Origin: Campylobacterales bacterium
GTDB lineage: Bacteria > Campylobacterota > Campylobacteria > Campylobacterales > Hydrogenimonadaceae
Assembly: GCA_027065635.1 (NCBI GenBank)
Contig: JAMONQ010000012.1
Span: forward strand, 1 to 19,846
Length of the DNA stretch: 19,846 bases
Reading direction: 5' to 3'
The notes under the pieces were generated by a model. That model saw only the letters and a list, made by a program, of their open reading frames with translations, did no database searches and was not told where the DNA came from. How positions within the stretch are numbered: position 1 is the stretch's first letter; every line of letters starts with the position of its first letter. This document shows positions 6,807-13,905 of the stretch, one piece after another. The translations under genes and the position numbers were made by a program.

Positions 6807-6830
6807 AGCGGCTACATCCTTTGAGCCGCT
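6807..6830 (-). terminator. Hairpin at the argS stop codon, possible weak terminator
   Basis: On the minus strand AGCGGC and GCCGCT form a perfect 6-bp stem around the end of argS, followed by CTTTGC, only a weak U tract. A 10-bp palindrome CTTTGCAAAG follows. Together with the facing hairpin after rsfS this marks the convergent boundary. Confidence 0.35.
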
Positions 6831-8398
6831 TCGATACCGAGCATCTTCAACCCTACCCTGAGAGAGAGGGCGACCATTGCGGAGAGCTTTAGGAGCGCCT
6901 CCTCGTTTGGAGTGCCTACTACCCTGTTGTCGTAGTAGAATTTATGATACATCCCCGCAAGATGCTTGAGATACTCCGTCACCTTCTGAAGCTGCCTGTT
7001 TTTAAATGCATCTTCCAGAACCTCCGGTAGAAGCAAAGCGGTAAAGAGCAGATCGTAAGCCTCTTCGCTCAATCCGTCCAAAGAGACATCATAAACAGAC
7101 TCCCGACCCCTTCCTGCTTTTTCAAAAAGCGAAAAGACCCTCGCGTGGGCGTAGTTTATATAGTATACCGGGTTGGAGTTGTCCTCTTTTTTCAAATCTT
7201 CCACATCGAACTCCAGATGCGTATCGCTCTTTTTCGTAAGAAAGATAAACCTGAGAGCGTCGGCACCTATCTCCTCGACGATATCACTCATCAAAATGAA
7301 GTTGCCGGCACGCTTGGACATCTTGTACGGCTCTTTGTCCTTGAGCAGAGAGACCATCTGTGAAAGTATTATCTCCAGCTTCTGCGGATCGTGCCCGAAA
7401 AAGGCTATCGCAGCCTTGACCCTTGCTATATAGCCGTGGTGATCCGCACCCCAGATGTTGATATATCTGTCATACCCGCGCTCGAACTTCAGGTAATGGT
7501 AGACTATATCTCCGGCCAGGTATGTAGGACGCCCGTCTTCACGCACAACGACCCTGTCTTTCTCATCACCGTGTTCGGTAGACTTCAGCCACCATTTGCC
7601 ATCCTTTTCATAGACGGCACCGGCATCGGCAAGGCGCGTCAAAACCTCGTCCCATCGATCATAAAGGCTCTTTTCGCTGACATAGTGGTCGAAAAAGATT
7701 CCCACTTCGTGAAGATTTTCGTTGATGAGTTCGAGCATTCTCTCTTTGGCCCACTCCGAAATCTCCGGTATGAACGATTCGTCGACAAACTTTTCCGGTC
7801 CGAGCGCCTCTACCGCTTTTGCGGCAAGGTCCGCTATATACTCCCCGCGATAATACTCCTGCGGCCACTCCACTTCGAGCTTCAAGACACTCTCACGGGC
7901 GGAAAGATAGACGGAGAGCCCCAGAAGATATATCTGGTTTCCGGCATCGTTTACGTAATATTCGCGCTCTATCTTGTATCCCAGATGTTTTCCTATACGG
8001 GCAAGCACATCACCCCATACAGCGCCGCGTGCATGACCGATATGCAGCGGTCCGGTAGGATTGGCGCTGACAAACTCCAGCAGTATGCTCTCGGCAATGT
8101 CGCCTCTTGCAAATTCATCCTCGTTTTTCAGGGCCCATGTGGCATACTCGTTCAAAAAGTCGCGGCTCAGTTTTATATTGACATATCCTTTGAGAGCGTC
8201 AACTCTCTCGAACATCTCCTCCTCTTTGAGTCTCTCTACAAGCTCTTCGGCAATCTTTATCGGAGACTTTCGAAAAACCTTGGCCAAAGAGAAGGCTATC
8301 GGAGTAGCGTAGTGGCCGAAACTTTTATCTTTCGGTTTTTCGAGCACTACAGGGTGATCGATATGCTTTTTCAGGATCTCGTAGACTCTATGTTTCAA
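6812..8398 (-). CDS. argS: Arginyl-tRNA synthetase
   Basis: Class I synthetase charging tRNA-Arg. The N-terminal Add-1 domain (about 1-100) includes SFGHYATPIAFSLAK. The active-site motif HIGH is at 119-122 within SANPTGPLHIGHARGA, and KMSKR at 359-363 with a following GNF. The C-terminal region is the DALR anticodon-binding helical domain. The 528 residues are complete and of usual length for this phylum. The start is TTG at 8398, with AGGG from the tatA stop region about eight bases upstream; no ATG is available nearby. It follows tatA by nine bases and is the last gene of the minus-strand block. Confidence 0.96.
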   Translation of the reverse strand: MKHRVYEILKKHIDHPVVLEKPKDKSFGHYATPIAFSLAKVFRKSPIKIAEELVERLKEEEMFERVDALKGYVNIKLSRDFLNEYATWALKNEDEFARGDIAESILLEFVSANPTGPLHIGHARGAVWGDVLARIGKHLGYKIEREYYVNDAGNQIYLLGLSVYLSARESVLKLEVEWPQEYYRGEYIADLAAKAVEALGPEKFVDESFIPEISEWAKERMLELINENLHEVGIFFDHYVSEKSLYDRWDEVLTRLADAGAVYEKDGKWWLKSTEHGDEKDRVVVREDGRPTYLAGDIVYHYLKFERGYDRYINIWGADHHGYIARVKAAIAFFGHDPQKLEIILSQMVSLLKDKEPYKMSKRAGNFILMSDIVEEIGADALRFIFLTKKSDTHLEFDVEDLKKEDNSNPVYYINYAHARVFSLFEKAGRGRESVYDVSLDGLSEEAYDLLFTALLLPEVLEDAFKNRQLQKVTEYLKHLAGMYHKFYYDNRVVGTPNEEALLKLSAMVALSLRVGLKMLGIEAAQRM

Positions 8399-8407
8399 CG
8401 ATAAGCC

Positions 8408-8653
8408 CTACGCCTCTTTTTTATCTTCGGTTTTTGCGGAAGCGACGGTTTCGCTCTTTTGCTCTACCTGTTTTTCACTCTTTGTTTCGGCTGCGGCCGC
8501 CTTCTCCTCCTCTTCATCCTCTTTCATCGCCTTTTTGAAGTTTCTGATTCCGCTGCCCATCCCCTTTGCGAGTTCCGGAATCTTTTTCGCTCCAAAAAGC
8601 AGCACTACTATCGCCAGAATTATCAGAAGTTCCGGCATTGACGGCATACCCAT
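8408..8653 (-). CDS. tatA: Sec-independent (Tat) translocase subunit TatA
   Basis: Forms the protein-conducting oligomer of the twin-arginine export system in the inner membrane. This 81-residue protein has the family layout: a short periplasmic N-terminus, one transmembrane helix at about 7-21 (PELLIILAIVVLLFGAKK), the hinge FGAKKIPELAKG, an amphipathic helix (SGIRNFKKAMKED), then a charged, disordered tail rich in Lys and Glu. AAGGAG precedes the ATG at a good distance. TatB/TatC are not in the window. The position between gmk and argS agrees with my recollection of Campylobacter jejuni. Confidence 0.93.
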   Translation of the reverse strand: MGMPSMPELLIILAIVVLLFGAKKIPELAKGMGSGIRNFKKAMKEDEEEEKAAAAETKSEKQVEQKSETVASAKTEDKKEA

Positions 8654-8684
8654 GCTATCTCCTTCTTTTAAATTTTAGTCTATA

Positions 8685-8690
8685 TTATAT
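8685..8690 (-). promoter_or_regulatory. -10 element upstream of tatA
   Basis: Perfect TATAAT on the minus strand in the 94-bp gap between gmk and tatA. Predicted transcription starts about 25 bases before the tatA ATG, giving tatA-argS a likely promoter of their own in addition to read-through. No clear -35 box. Confidence 0.55.
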
Positions 8691-8747
8691 CTCTCGTTGG
8701 CTGTTGCATGCCTTATGAGTGAAGCAAACGTCAAGAACAAACCTCTT

Positions 8748-9365
8748 TCAGGACTCCCGCCAACGGTTCACGAAGCTCAAAGCCTGCTTGCGTCCCTTCT
8801 TGAGCCTCGCTGCCTTGGCCACCGCTATAAAAGAGTCGACAGCCTTTTCAAAATCGTCGTTTACGATCAGAAAATCGTATGCGGTAACATACTCTATCTC
8901 TACCAGGGCGTTCTGTATACGCTTTTTTACGATCTCCTCATCATCCGTGCCCCGGCTTTTTAGCCTTCTTTCGAGTTCACTCAAAGATGGCGTGGTGACA
9001 AACACGGAGGTTATAAGATCACCCATTCTCTCCCTGGCTATCGCATGCCCCTGCACATCGATATCGAAAATCACCAGCTTTCCCGCCTCCAGCGCCTCTC
9101 TTACAGGCTTCAAAGAGGTTCCGTAATAGTTTCCGTGCACCTGTGCATACTCCAGAAACTCGCCGGCCTTGATATCCGCTTCGAACGTCTCGTGATCGAC
9201 GAAAAAGTAGTCTACACCATCCTTTTCACCCTCTCTCGGTGCTCTTGTCGTAGTGGAGATGGAGAAGTAGTACTCTCCGATCTGGTTTTTCGCAGCCTTT
9301 ATCAATGAACTCTTTCCGGCGCCGCTGGGACCGGAAACTATAAGTATCGCTCCAAATCTATGCAC
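8748..9365 (-). CDS. gmk: Guanylate kinase
   Basis: Phosphorylates GMP to GDP with ATP. The P-loop GPSGAGKSS is at 12-20; the GMP-binding segment STTTRAPREGEKDGVDYFFV follows, then YAQVHGNYYGTS and the ADP-binding C-terminal part. At 205 residues it is full length. The start is GTG at 9365 (MHRFGAILIVSG), three bases after the stop of the acidic-protein gene, with GAGG about eight bases upstream inside that gene's last codons. This tight packing suggests translational coupling. Confidence 0.95.
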   Translation of the reverse strand: MHRFGAILIVSGPSGAGKSSLIKAAKNQIGEYYFSISTTTRAPREGEKDGVDYFFVDHETFEADIKAGEFLEYAQVHGNYYGTSLKPVREALEAGKLVIFDIDVQGHAIARERMGDLITSVFVTTPSLSELERRLKSRGTDDEEIVKKRIQNALVEIEYVTAYDFLIVNDDFEKAVDSFIAVAKAARLKKGRKQALSFVNRWRES

Positions 9366-9368
9366 CTA

Positions 9369-10877
9369 TCACACCTCTTTGGGAAAGGTAATGTTTATCG
9401 TTATCTGTGCTCCGGCCAGAAGCTCTCTCAACGCCTTCGGATCGACACCTGCAAGTTTTGCGAGCAGTTCGGCGCCTTCATGAGAGCCGTCCCGATCGAC
9501 AGGCTCTTTTTCACCGGACGATACCGCAGCGCTAACCGCCGCACCGCCGAGCGCAGCCGCCATCTCCTCCTCACTGATGAGATCGAGCTCATCTTCGATC
9601 GGCTCTTTCTCGACCGACTCATCTTCCTGTTTGGGCGCAGGCTCGGGCTCTTTTGCAGCTTCCTCTTCCGCCTCTTCGAGCTCTTCTGTCTCCTCTTCCG
9701 CCACGGGCTCTTGCAAAGGTGTTTCCTCGAGTTCTTCCGTCTCCTCTTCGAGAAGATCGTCCATGAAAAGCTCATCCGACTCTTCGGCAGACTCTTCATC
9801 CTCTTCTATGCCCTCATCGAGGAGCTCCTTGACAGCGTTGACCTGCTCCTCGTCAAGCACTCCCCCTTCCGCATCAGAAAGATCTCCGAGCTCATCAAGG
9901 GCGGCAAGCTCGGCTTCGTCGATCTCCATCTCCGCGGCGATTTCCTCTTCGGAAATATCTATACCCTCCAAAAGAGCCTCTATCTCTTCATCCGATTTGT
10001 TATCGGAGAGGCTCTCCTGCGAACCGGACTCTTCAGGTTCTTCAGGCTCTTCAGGCTCGGTCCGATCCATCTCTTCAATCAAGGCCTCCAGGTCCAGCTC
10101 TTCGGAGAGATCATCCTCTGCGGCCGGTGACTCTTCAAGATCCTCCGGCATCGACGACTCATCCTCTATCTCTTCGATCGACTCCGCCGCATCATCCTCT
10201 TTTGCAGTCGGCTCATCGTCAATACTCTGCGGATGCGACGGCTCCTCTTCCAGCTCCTCGAGTCCCTCGAGACCCTCAAGATCTTCGAGACCCTCAAGGT
10301 CTTCAAGATCCTCCAGTCCTTCCGGCTCTTCGTCGCCGAGATCCCCGTCGGAGTCCCCGCCTTCCTGATCGCCGGACTCTTCCGATGACTCCTCGAGCTG
10401 CTCGAGCAGTGCATCGAAGTCCTCTTCTTGCGAAGTATCCTCTTGCGTATCCAAAAGCGCATCATCCTCCGCAGAAGCGGACTCGCCGCCTAAATCGCTC
10501 TCCTCGCCGGCCACAGGTTCCTCTTCCATCGGCTGATCCTCTTCCATCTCAGGAAGCATCATATCATCCTTGATCTCCATAAGAAGATCCACCATCTCTG
10601 TCGGTAGAAACGGCTTTTTCAGATAGTAGTCAAACCCCTCCGGCCGGCTCTCTTCATCGGCATATATCAGGCAGGTTTTGCGCGCACCGCTTCTCTCCTT
10701 GAGAGCTTCCAAATCGATATCGTCGAGCTTTGCGTCATCTATGAAAAGAATATCATACGGGCCCTCTTCCATCTCGTCAACGAGCGGAGTCTCTACAACG
10801 TCAAATCCGGATTTCTGGGCGCTTAGTCCGGTGAGTTTCGAAACTACCGGGTTTTGGTTGATCAGAAGCATACGCAT
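9369..10877 (-). CDS. Highly acidic protein with an N-terminal degenerate receiver domain
   Basis: A 502-residue protein of unknown function. Residues 1-100 look like a response-regulator receiver: strand MRMLLINQN, phospho-acceptor-like Asp47 in ILFIDDA, and Lys88-Pro89 in YLKKPFLP. The usual acidic pair near the start is replaced by Asn-Gln-Asn, and the Thr/Ser switch position is Tyr72, so it is probably not phosphorylated normally. Residues about 105-450 are low-complexity, dominated by Glu, Asp, Ser and Leu with short repeats, likely disordered. The C-terminus (ELLAKLAGVDPKALRELLAG, then a short strand ending PKEV) is ordered and basic-to-neutral, probably a conserved docking motif. The ATG at 10877 is preferred (AAGG seven bases upstream); 10880 and 10871 are alternatives. 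A highly acidic protein occupies the same slot before gmk in C. jejuni, as I recall. Confidence 0.8.
   Translation of the reverse strand: MRMLLINQNPVVSKLTGLSAQKSGFDVVETPLVDEMEEGPYDILFIDDAKLDDIDLEALKERSGARKTCLIYADEESRPEGFDYYLKKPFLPTEMVDLLMEIKDDMMLPEMEEDQPMEEEPVAGEESDLGGESASAEDDALLDTQEDTSQEEDFDALLEQLEESSEESGDQEGGDSDGDLGDEEPEGLEDLEDLEGLEDLEGLEGLEELEEEPSHPQSIDDEPTAKEDDAAESIEEIEDESSMPEDLEESPAAEDDLSEELDLEALIEEMDRTEPEEPEEPEESGSQESLSDNKSDEEIEALLEGIDISEEEIAAEMEIDEAELAALDELGDLSDAEGGVLDEEQVNAVKELLDEGIEEDEESAEESDELFMDDLLEEETEELEETPLQEPVAEEETEELEEAEEEAAKEPEPAPKQEDESVEKEPIEDELDLISEEEMAAALGGAAVSAAVSSGEKEPVDRDGSHEGAELLAKLAGVDPKALRELLAGAQITINITFPKEV
10248..10319 (-). repeat. Eight 9-bp tandem units encoding Gly/Asp/Glu-Leu-Glu
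   Basis: Inside the acidic-protein gene, eight in-frame triplets read GLE DLE DLE GLE DLE GLE GLE ELE on the minus strand. A second, shorter array of three 9-bp units (EEP, around 10029-10058) lies nearby. Because units are a multiple of three bases, copy-number change would alter length without breaking the frame. Confidence 0.8.
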
Positions 10878-10902
10878 CATAGAGCCTTTTTTATGGGTTG
10901 AA

Positions 10903-10929
10903 AGCCGGCCACCGGGCACGGACCGGCTG
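10903..10929 (-). promoter_or_regulatory. Hairpin in the leader of the acidic-protein gene
   Basis: AGCCGG and CCGGCT pair perfectly (6 bp) around a 15-base GC-rich loop, followed on the minus strand by TTTCAACC. It would lie at the very 5' end of a transcript starting from the divergent promoter. Too few T residues for a confident terminator; a stabilising or attenuating role is possible. Confidence 0.3.
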
Positions 10930-10937
10930 AATGTTTT

Positions 10938-10947
10938 ATTGTATAAT
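10938..10947. promoter_or_regulatory. Overlapping divergent -10 boxes
   Basis: TATAAT at 10942-10947 reads plus toward the nuclease gene, with a start near 10954. TACAAT occupies 10938-10943 on the minus strand, toward the acidic-protein gene. The two hexamers share two base pairs, so the polymerases would exclude each other. The plus-strand box is the stronger match. Confidence 0.45.
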
Positions 10948-10980
10948 CAAGATCATTTATTTTTGCTTTAGGATCGTTTC

Positions 10981-11520
10981 ATGCAAAAATTCATACAGAC
11001 TCTTATCGTCGCCTTTTTCATCTTTTCGCCAGCAATCGGCGATGTCAAACTCAAAACATACATACTTCCCGAGGAGGCGAAGCCAGCACTCAAACAGATG
11101 CTTCACAGCATAGATATCGCAAAATACAGAATCGACGCCGCAATTTATAGCTTCACCCACAAAGCCATCGCCAAAAAACTTGCCAATGCCGCAAAACGCG
11201 GCGTAAAGATCAGGATTATCTTCGATCGTGAAACGAATATGAAAAACCGCCGAAGCCAGATAGGGTACCTGGCCAGGTTCCGCAACATCGAAACCTATCT
11301 TCTGAGCGGGAAAGAGAGAAAAAGGGGCGGCGGATACGGCCTTATGCACATGAAGCTGATGATCGTAGACAACAGATACACCATTTTCGGTTCAGCCAAC
11401 TGGACATACTCCGGTTTCGGACTCAACTACGAAACTATCACTTTCGTGCAGAGCTACGCCAAGGCGGCGAAGATGGAGCGGGCATTTGAAAAAATGGTGC
11501 TCAAAGCGACACCTTACTGA
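10981..11520 (+). CDS. Exported phospholipase D-family endonuclease (Nuc/NucT type)
   Basis: A 179-residue protein with one HKD motif: His123-x-Lys125-x4-Asp130 (HMKLMIVD), then GSAN at 137-140 and a downstream Glu151. A single motif and this length match the dimeric Nuc-type DNA nucleases of the PLD superfamily, which cut phosphodiesters via a phosphohistidine and need no metal. Residues 1-20 (MQKFIQTLIVAFFIFSPAIG) form a signal peptide or membrane anchor, so it acts in the periplasm or at the envelope. Helicobacter pylori NucT, a membrane nuclease involved in DNA uptake, is a relevant relative; whether this is its ortholog cannot be told. AGGA lies seven bases before the ATG and TATAAT further upstream. 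It is inserted opposite to its neighbours. Confidence 0.85.
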   Translation: MQKFIQTLIVAFFIFSPAIGDVKLKTYILPEEAKPALKQMLHSIDIAKYRIDAAIYSFTHKAIAKKLANAAKRGVKIRIIFDRETNMKNRRSQIGYLARFRNIETYLLSGKERKRGGGYGLMHMKLMIVDNRYTIFGSANWTYSGFGLNYETITFVQSYAKAAKMERAFEKMVLKATPY

Positions 11521-11537
11521 TCGGAAGCTATCCGATC
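11519..11537. terminator. Hairpin shared by the converging ends of the nuclease gene and fliR
   Basis: GATCGGA and TCCGATC form a perfect 7-bp stem with a 5-base loop. One arm includes the end of the nuclease stop codon; the loop and arm contain the fliR stop. No T-run follows on either strand, so its use as a terminator is uncertain. Confidence 0.4.
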
Positions 11538-12295
11538 CATAGACCCAAAACTCTCATAGCCTCGAGGAACTCCTCTTTGAAAATAAGCATCATAGTCCCG
11601 AGTACCGCTATCCAGACCGCCATGGAGAGGGCGATCTTGATCGGAAAACCTACTACGAGCAGGTTGAATTGCGGCATAGTCTTCATAAGCATGCCGAAAA
11701 TGATATCGGAAAGCAATGAGAGCGCTATGATCGGAAAGGCGAGCGAAAAACCCATGACAAAGAGGTGCCCCATAGCGCTCATCACATAGTTGAAAATCTC
11801 TTCAGAAAGTATGAATCCCCCAAGAGGCGCCTGCCTGATCGCATCCACCATCCATATCAGCATAATGTGGTGCCCGTTGAAAGCGAGCAGTATCACCATG
11901 GCCAAAACCAGCAAAAACTGGCTTACAAGCGGAGATTGCGCCTGGCTTTGCGGATCTATGACACTGGCCAGCGAAAAGCCCATTACAAAAGCGATCTGCT
12001 CTCCCGCATACGAGAGTATTCCGAATACGATATTCAGCACGACGCCTGCGATCAGTCCCATGATCGCTTCAGAAAGAATCGCGGCAAAGAGCATGGCGTA
12101 GTTTTCCGGCTCCGGAGTGACCGGCACGACAGGAAAAAGTACCAGTGTCAGATAGAAGGCAAAAGCCGCCTTTATCTGGGGGGAAATCGACATATGGTTG
12201 AAAAAAGGCATGAACACGAAGAGTGTCGAGAGTCTGACAAAAAGAAGCAAAAAAGTGTAGATATGATCCGGCTGAAGCAGGCTGTACCAGCTCAC
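11528..12295 (-). CDS. fliR: Flagellar export-gate protein FliR
   Basis: Inner-membrane component of the FliPQR core of the flagellar type III export apparatus. The 255 residues hold about six hydrophobic segments, beginning YTFLLLFVRLSTLFVFMPFF and ending in a VGFPIKIALSMAVWIAVLG helix, with the conserved SVIDPQSQAQSP loop in the middle. The start is GTG at 12295, overlapping the ABC gene stop by four bases (GTGA) with GGAG eight bases upstream. No other flagellar gene is in the window, in keeping with the scattered flagellar genes of Campylobacterota. The converging nuclease gene ends seven bases away. Confidence 0.95.
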   Translation of the reverse strand: MSWYSLLQPDHIYTFLLLFVRLSTLFVFMPFFNHMSISPQIKAAFAFYLTLVLFPVVPVTPEPENYAMLFAAILSEAIMGLIAGVVLNIVFGILSYAGEQIAFVMGFSLASVIDPQSQAQSPLVSQFLLVLAMVILLAFNGHHIMLIWMVDAIRQAPLGGFILSEEIFNYVMSAMGHLFVMGFSLAFPIIALSLLSDIIFGMLMKTMPQFNLLVVGFPIKIALSMAVWIAVLGTMMLIFKEEFLEAMRVLGLWIG

Positions 12296-12978
12296 CCCAG
12301 AAGCTCCAGTCTGGCGTGATCGAGCCTGTATACCCTGTCGCAGCTCTTTGCTATCCTCTCGTCGTGTGTTACAAGAAAGAGTGCCCCTTTTACCCTCTCT
12401 ATATGATCGAAAACGGCATCCATCGCGATATGAGCCGTCTCGTCGTCGAGGTTGCCGGTCGGCTCGTCGGCAAAGATGAGACGCGGCCGCTTGGAGAGTA
12501 CCCTGGCGATGGAGACTCTTTGCTGCTGCCCGCCGGAGAGTTCGGTCACCCGTTTATCCATCAGCTCCGCGATACCGAGCCGCTCAAGAAGCTCTAAATC
12601 CGGCTCCGTTTCACTAAGAAGTGTCGCGATTTCTATATTTTCGGCACCGCTCATCCCTTTGAAAAGATAGTGAAACTGAAAGATGATCCCGATCTCGTAG
12701 CGCCGGATAGCGAGGCGCTCTTTGTCGCTTAGTGAGTATATATCGGAGCCCAATATCTCCACTCTGCCGCTTTGCGGCTTTAGAAGTGTCGCAAGGATAT
12801 GTAAAAGTGTAGATTTGCCGCTGCCGCTCACACCTATGACGGCAACTTTTTCTCCCTCTCTCAAAGAGAGATCCACTTCATTGAAAAGCGGATAGTCGAA
12901 TGCGTGTGATAGATTTCGAGCACGTAGAAGCTCCGCGCGGCCGATAGACGGCCCGGCGGAGTGCTCTGGAGAGTTCAT
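12292..12978 (-). CDS. ABC transporter ATP-binding protein, LolD/MacB-like family
   Basis: A 228-residue ATPase. Walker A is GVSGSGKST (49-57), the Q-loop Gln101, the signature LSGGQQQR (147-154), Walker B LIFADE (167-172) with the following PTGNLD typical of the LolD/FtsE/MacB class, and the H-loop His205. It would power a membrane partner in lipoprotein release or another extraction process, but no permease is adjacent, so the substrate is open. It follows tsf by five bases; no good ribosome binding site precedes the ATG at 12978, suggesting coupling. The first 15-18 residues are poorly family-like, so the true start could be slightly downstream. An ABC ATPase sits in this slot in C. jejuni, as I recall. 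Confidence 0.9.
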   Translation of the reverse strand: MNSPEHSAGPSIGRAELLRARNLSHAFDYPLFNEVDLSLREGEKVAVIGVSGSGKSTLLHILATLLKPQSGRVEILGSDIYSLSDKERLAIRRYEIGIIFQFHYLFKGMSGAENIEIATLLSETEPDLELLERLGIAELMDKRVTELSGGQQQRVSIARVLSKRPRLIFADEPTGNLDDETAHIAMDAVFDHIERVKGALFLVTHDERIAKSCDRVYRLDHARLELLG

Positions 12979-12983
12979 GAGCT

Positions 12984-13904
12984 TCAGTTGCCCATTTGTG
13001 CCGCGACTTCGGCTGCGAAATCTTCCTCTTTCTTCTCGATACCTTCACCAAGTTCAAAACGGATGAACTCGACGATTTTTGCCGAACCGCCTGCCTCTTT
13101 GGCCGCTTCGTCCAGCACCTGACCGACCGTCTTCTTGTCATCCATGACGAAAGGCTGGTTTACAAGAGTGTTGTCCTTGAGATATCGCTTTATCTTTCCG
13201 GGGATGATCTTGTCCCAGATAGCTTCGGGCTTGCCCTCTTTCTTGAGCTGCTCTTTTGCGATCTCCTCCTCCTTGGCGAGTACCTCCGCAGGTACCGCTT
13301 CTTCATCGAGGAAAGCCGGGTTCATAGCGGCTATATGCATAGCGATATTCTTCAGCGTCGGACGGATCGCTTCGCAAGTCTTGTCGCTGTCGCATTTGGC
13401 GGCGATGAGTACGCCGACTTTTCCGTTTCCGTGTATATATCCCTCTACCGTACCGTTTTCACCGGCATCGATAGTGACGAAGCGGCGCATTACGATATTT
13501 TCGCCGATCTTTGCGATCTCGCCTTTGAGATACTCTTCAAACGTAGTACCGTCTATCTCCGTCTGGAGCAGATCCTCGACAGTGGTCGCAGTAGAGCAGT
13601 GAACATGGCGGGTAGCCTTTTTCAAAAGTGCCTTGAAGTTGTCGTTTTGGGCGACGAAGTCCGTTTCACTGTTGATCTCGGCGATAGTGCCTTTGCGATG
13701 ATCGTCACTGATCTCGATACTGATAGCGCCTTCGCTGGCGATACGCCCAGCCTTTTTGGCCGCGCTCGAAAGACCCTTCTTGCGAAGCCACTCAACCGCC
13801 TTCTCCATATCTCCGTCTGTTTCGGTAAGAGCCTTTTTGCAGTCCATCATACCTGCGCCTGTCATCTGGCGCAGCTCTTTTACCATCGCTGCGGTTACTG
13901 CCAT
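12984..13904 (-). CDS. tsf: Translation elongation factor Ts
   Basis: Exchanges GDP for GTP on EF-Tu. The N-terminal UBA-like domain reads MAVTAAMVKELRQMTGAGMM followed by DCKKAL; the EF-Tu contact motif NSETDFVAQN follows, then two core subdomains. The 306 residues lie between the E. coli length (about 283) and the longer Campylobacter and Helicobacter forms (about 355). The ATG at 13904 has AAAGGAG six bases upstream and is one base from the rpsB stop. A longer open frame upstream (to 13949) lies in rpsB and is not used. Confidence 0.96.
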   Translation of the reverse strand: MAVTAAMVKELRQMTGAGMMDCKKALTETDGDMEKAVEWLRKKGLSSAAKKAGRIASEGAISIEISDDHRKGTIAEINSETDFVAQNDNFKALLKKATRHVHCSTATTVEDLLQTEIDGTTFEEYLKGEIAKIGENIVMRRFVTIDAGENGTVEGYIHGNGKVGVLIAAKCDSDKTCEAIRPTLKNIAMHIAAMNPAFLDEEAVPAEVLAKEEEIAKEQLKKEGKPEAIWDKIIPGKIKRYLKDNTLVNQPFVMDDKKTVGQVLDEAAKEAGGSAKIVEFIRFELGEGIEKKEEDFAAEVAAQMGN

Positions 13905-13905
13905 T

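Noticed and set aside
7391..8404. A 337-residue plus-strand open frame
   Set aside because: It lies wholly opposite argS, whose motifs are intact; the translation shows no recognisable family.
9577..10368. A 263-residue serine-rich open frame on the plus strand
   Set aside because: It is the antisense shadow of the Glu/Asp-rich acidic gene (GAG/GAA read backwards gives Ser and Leu codons). No ribosome binding site, and composition has no other explanation.
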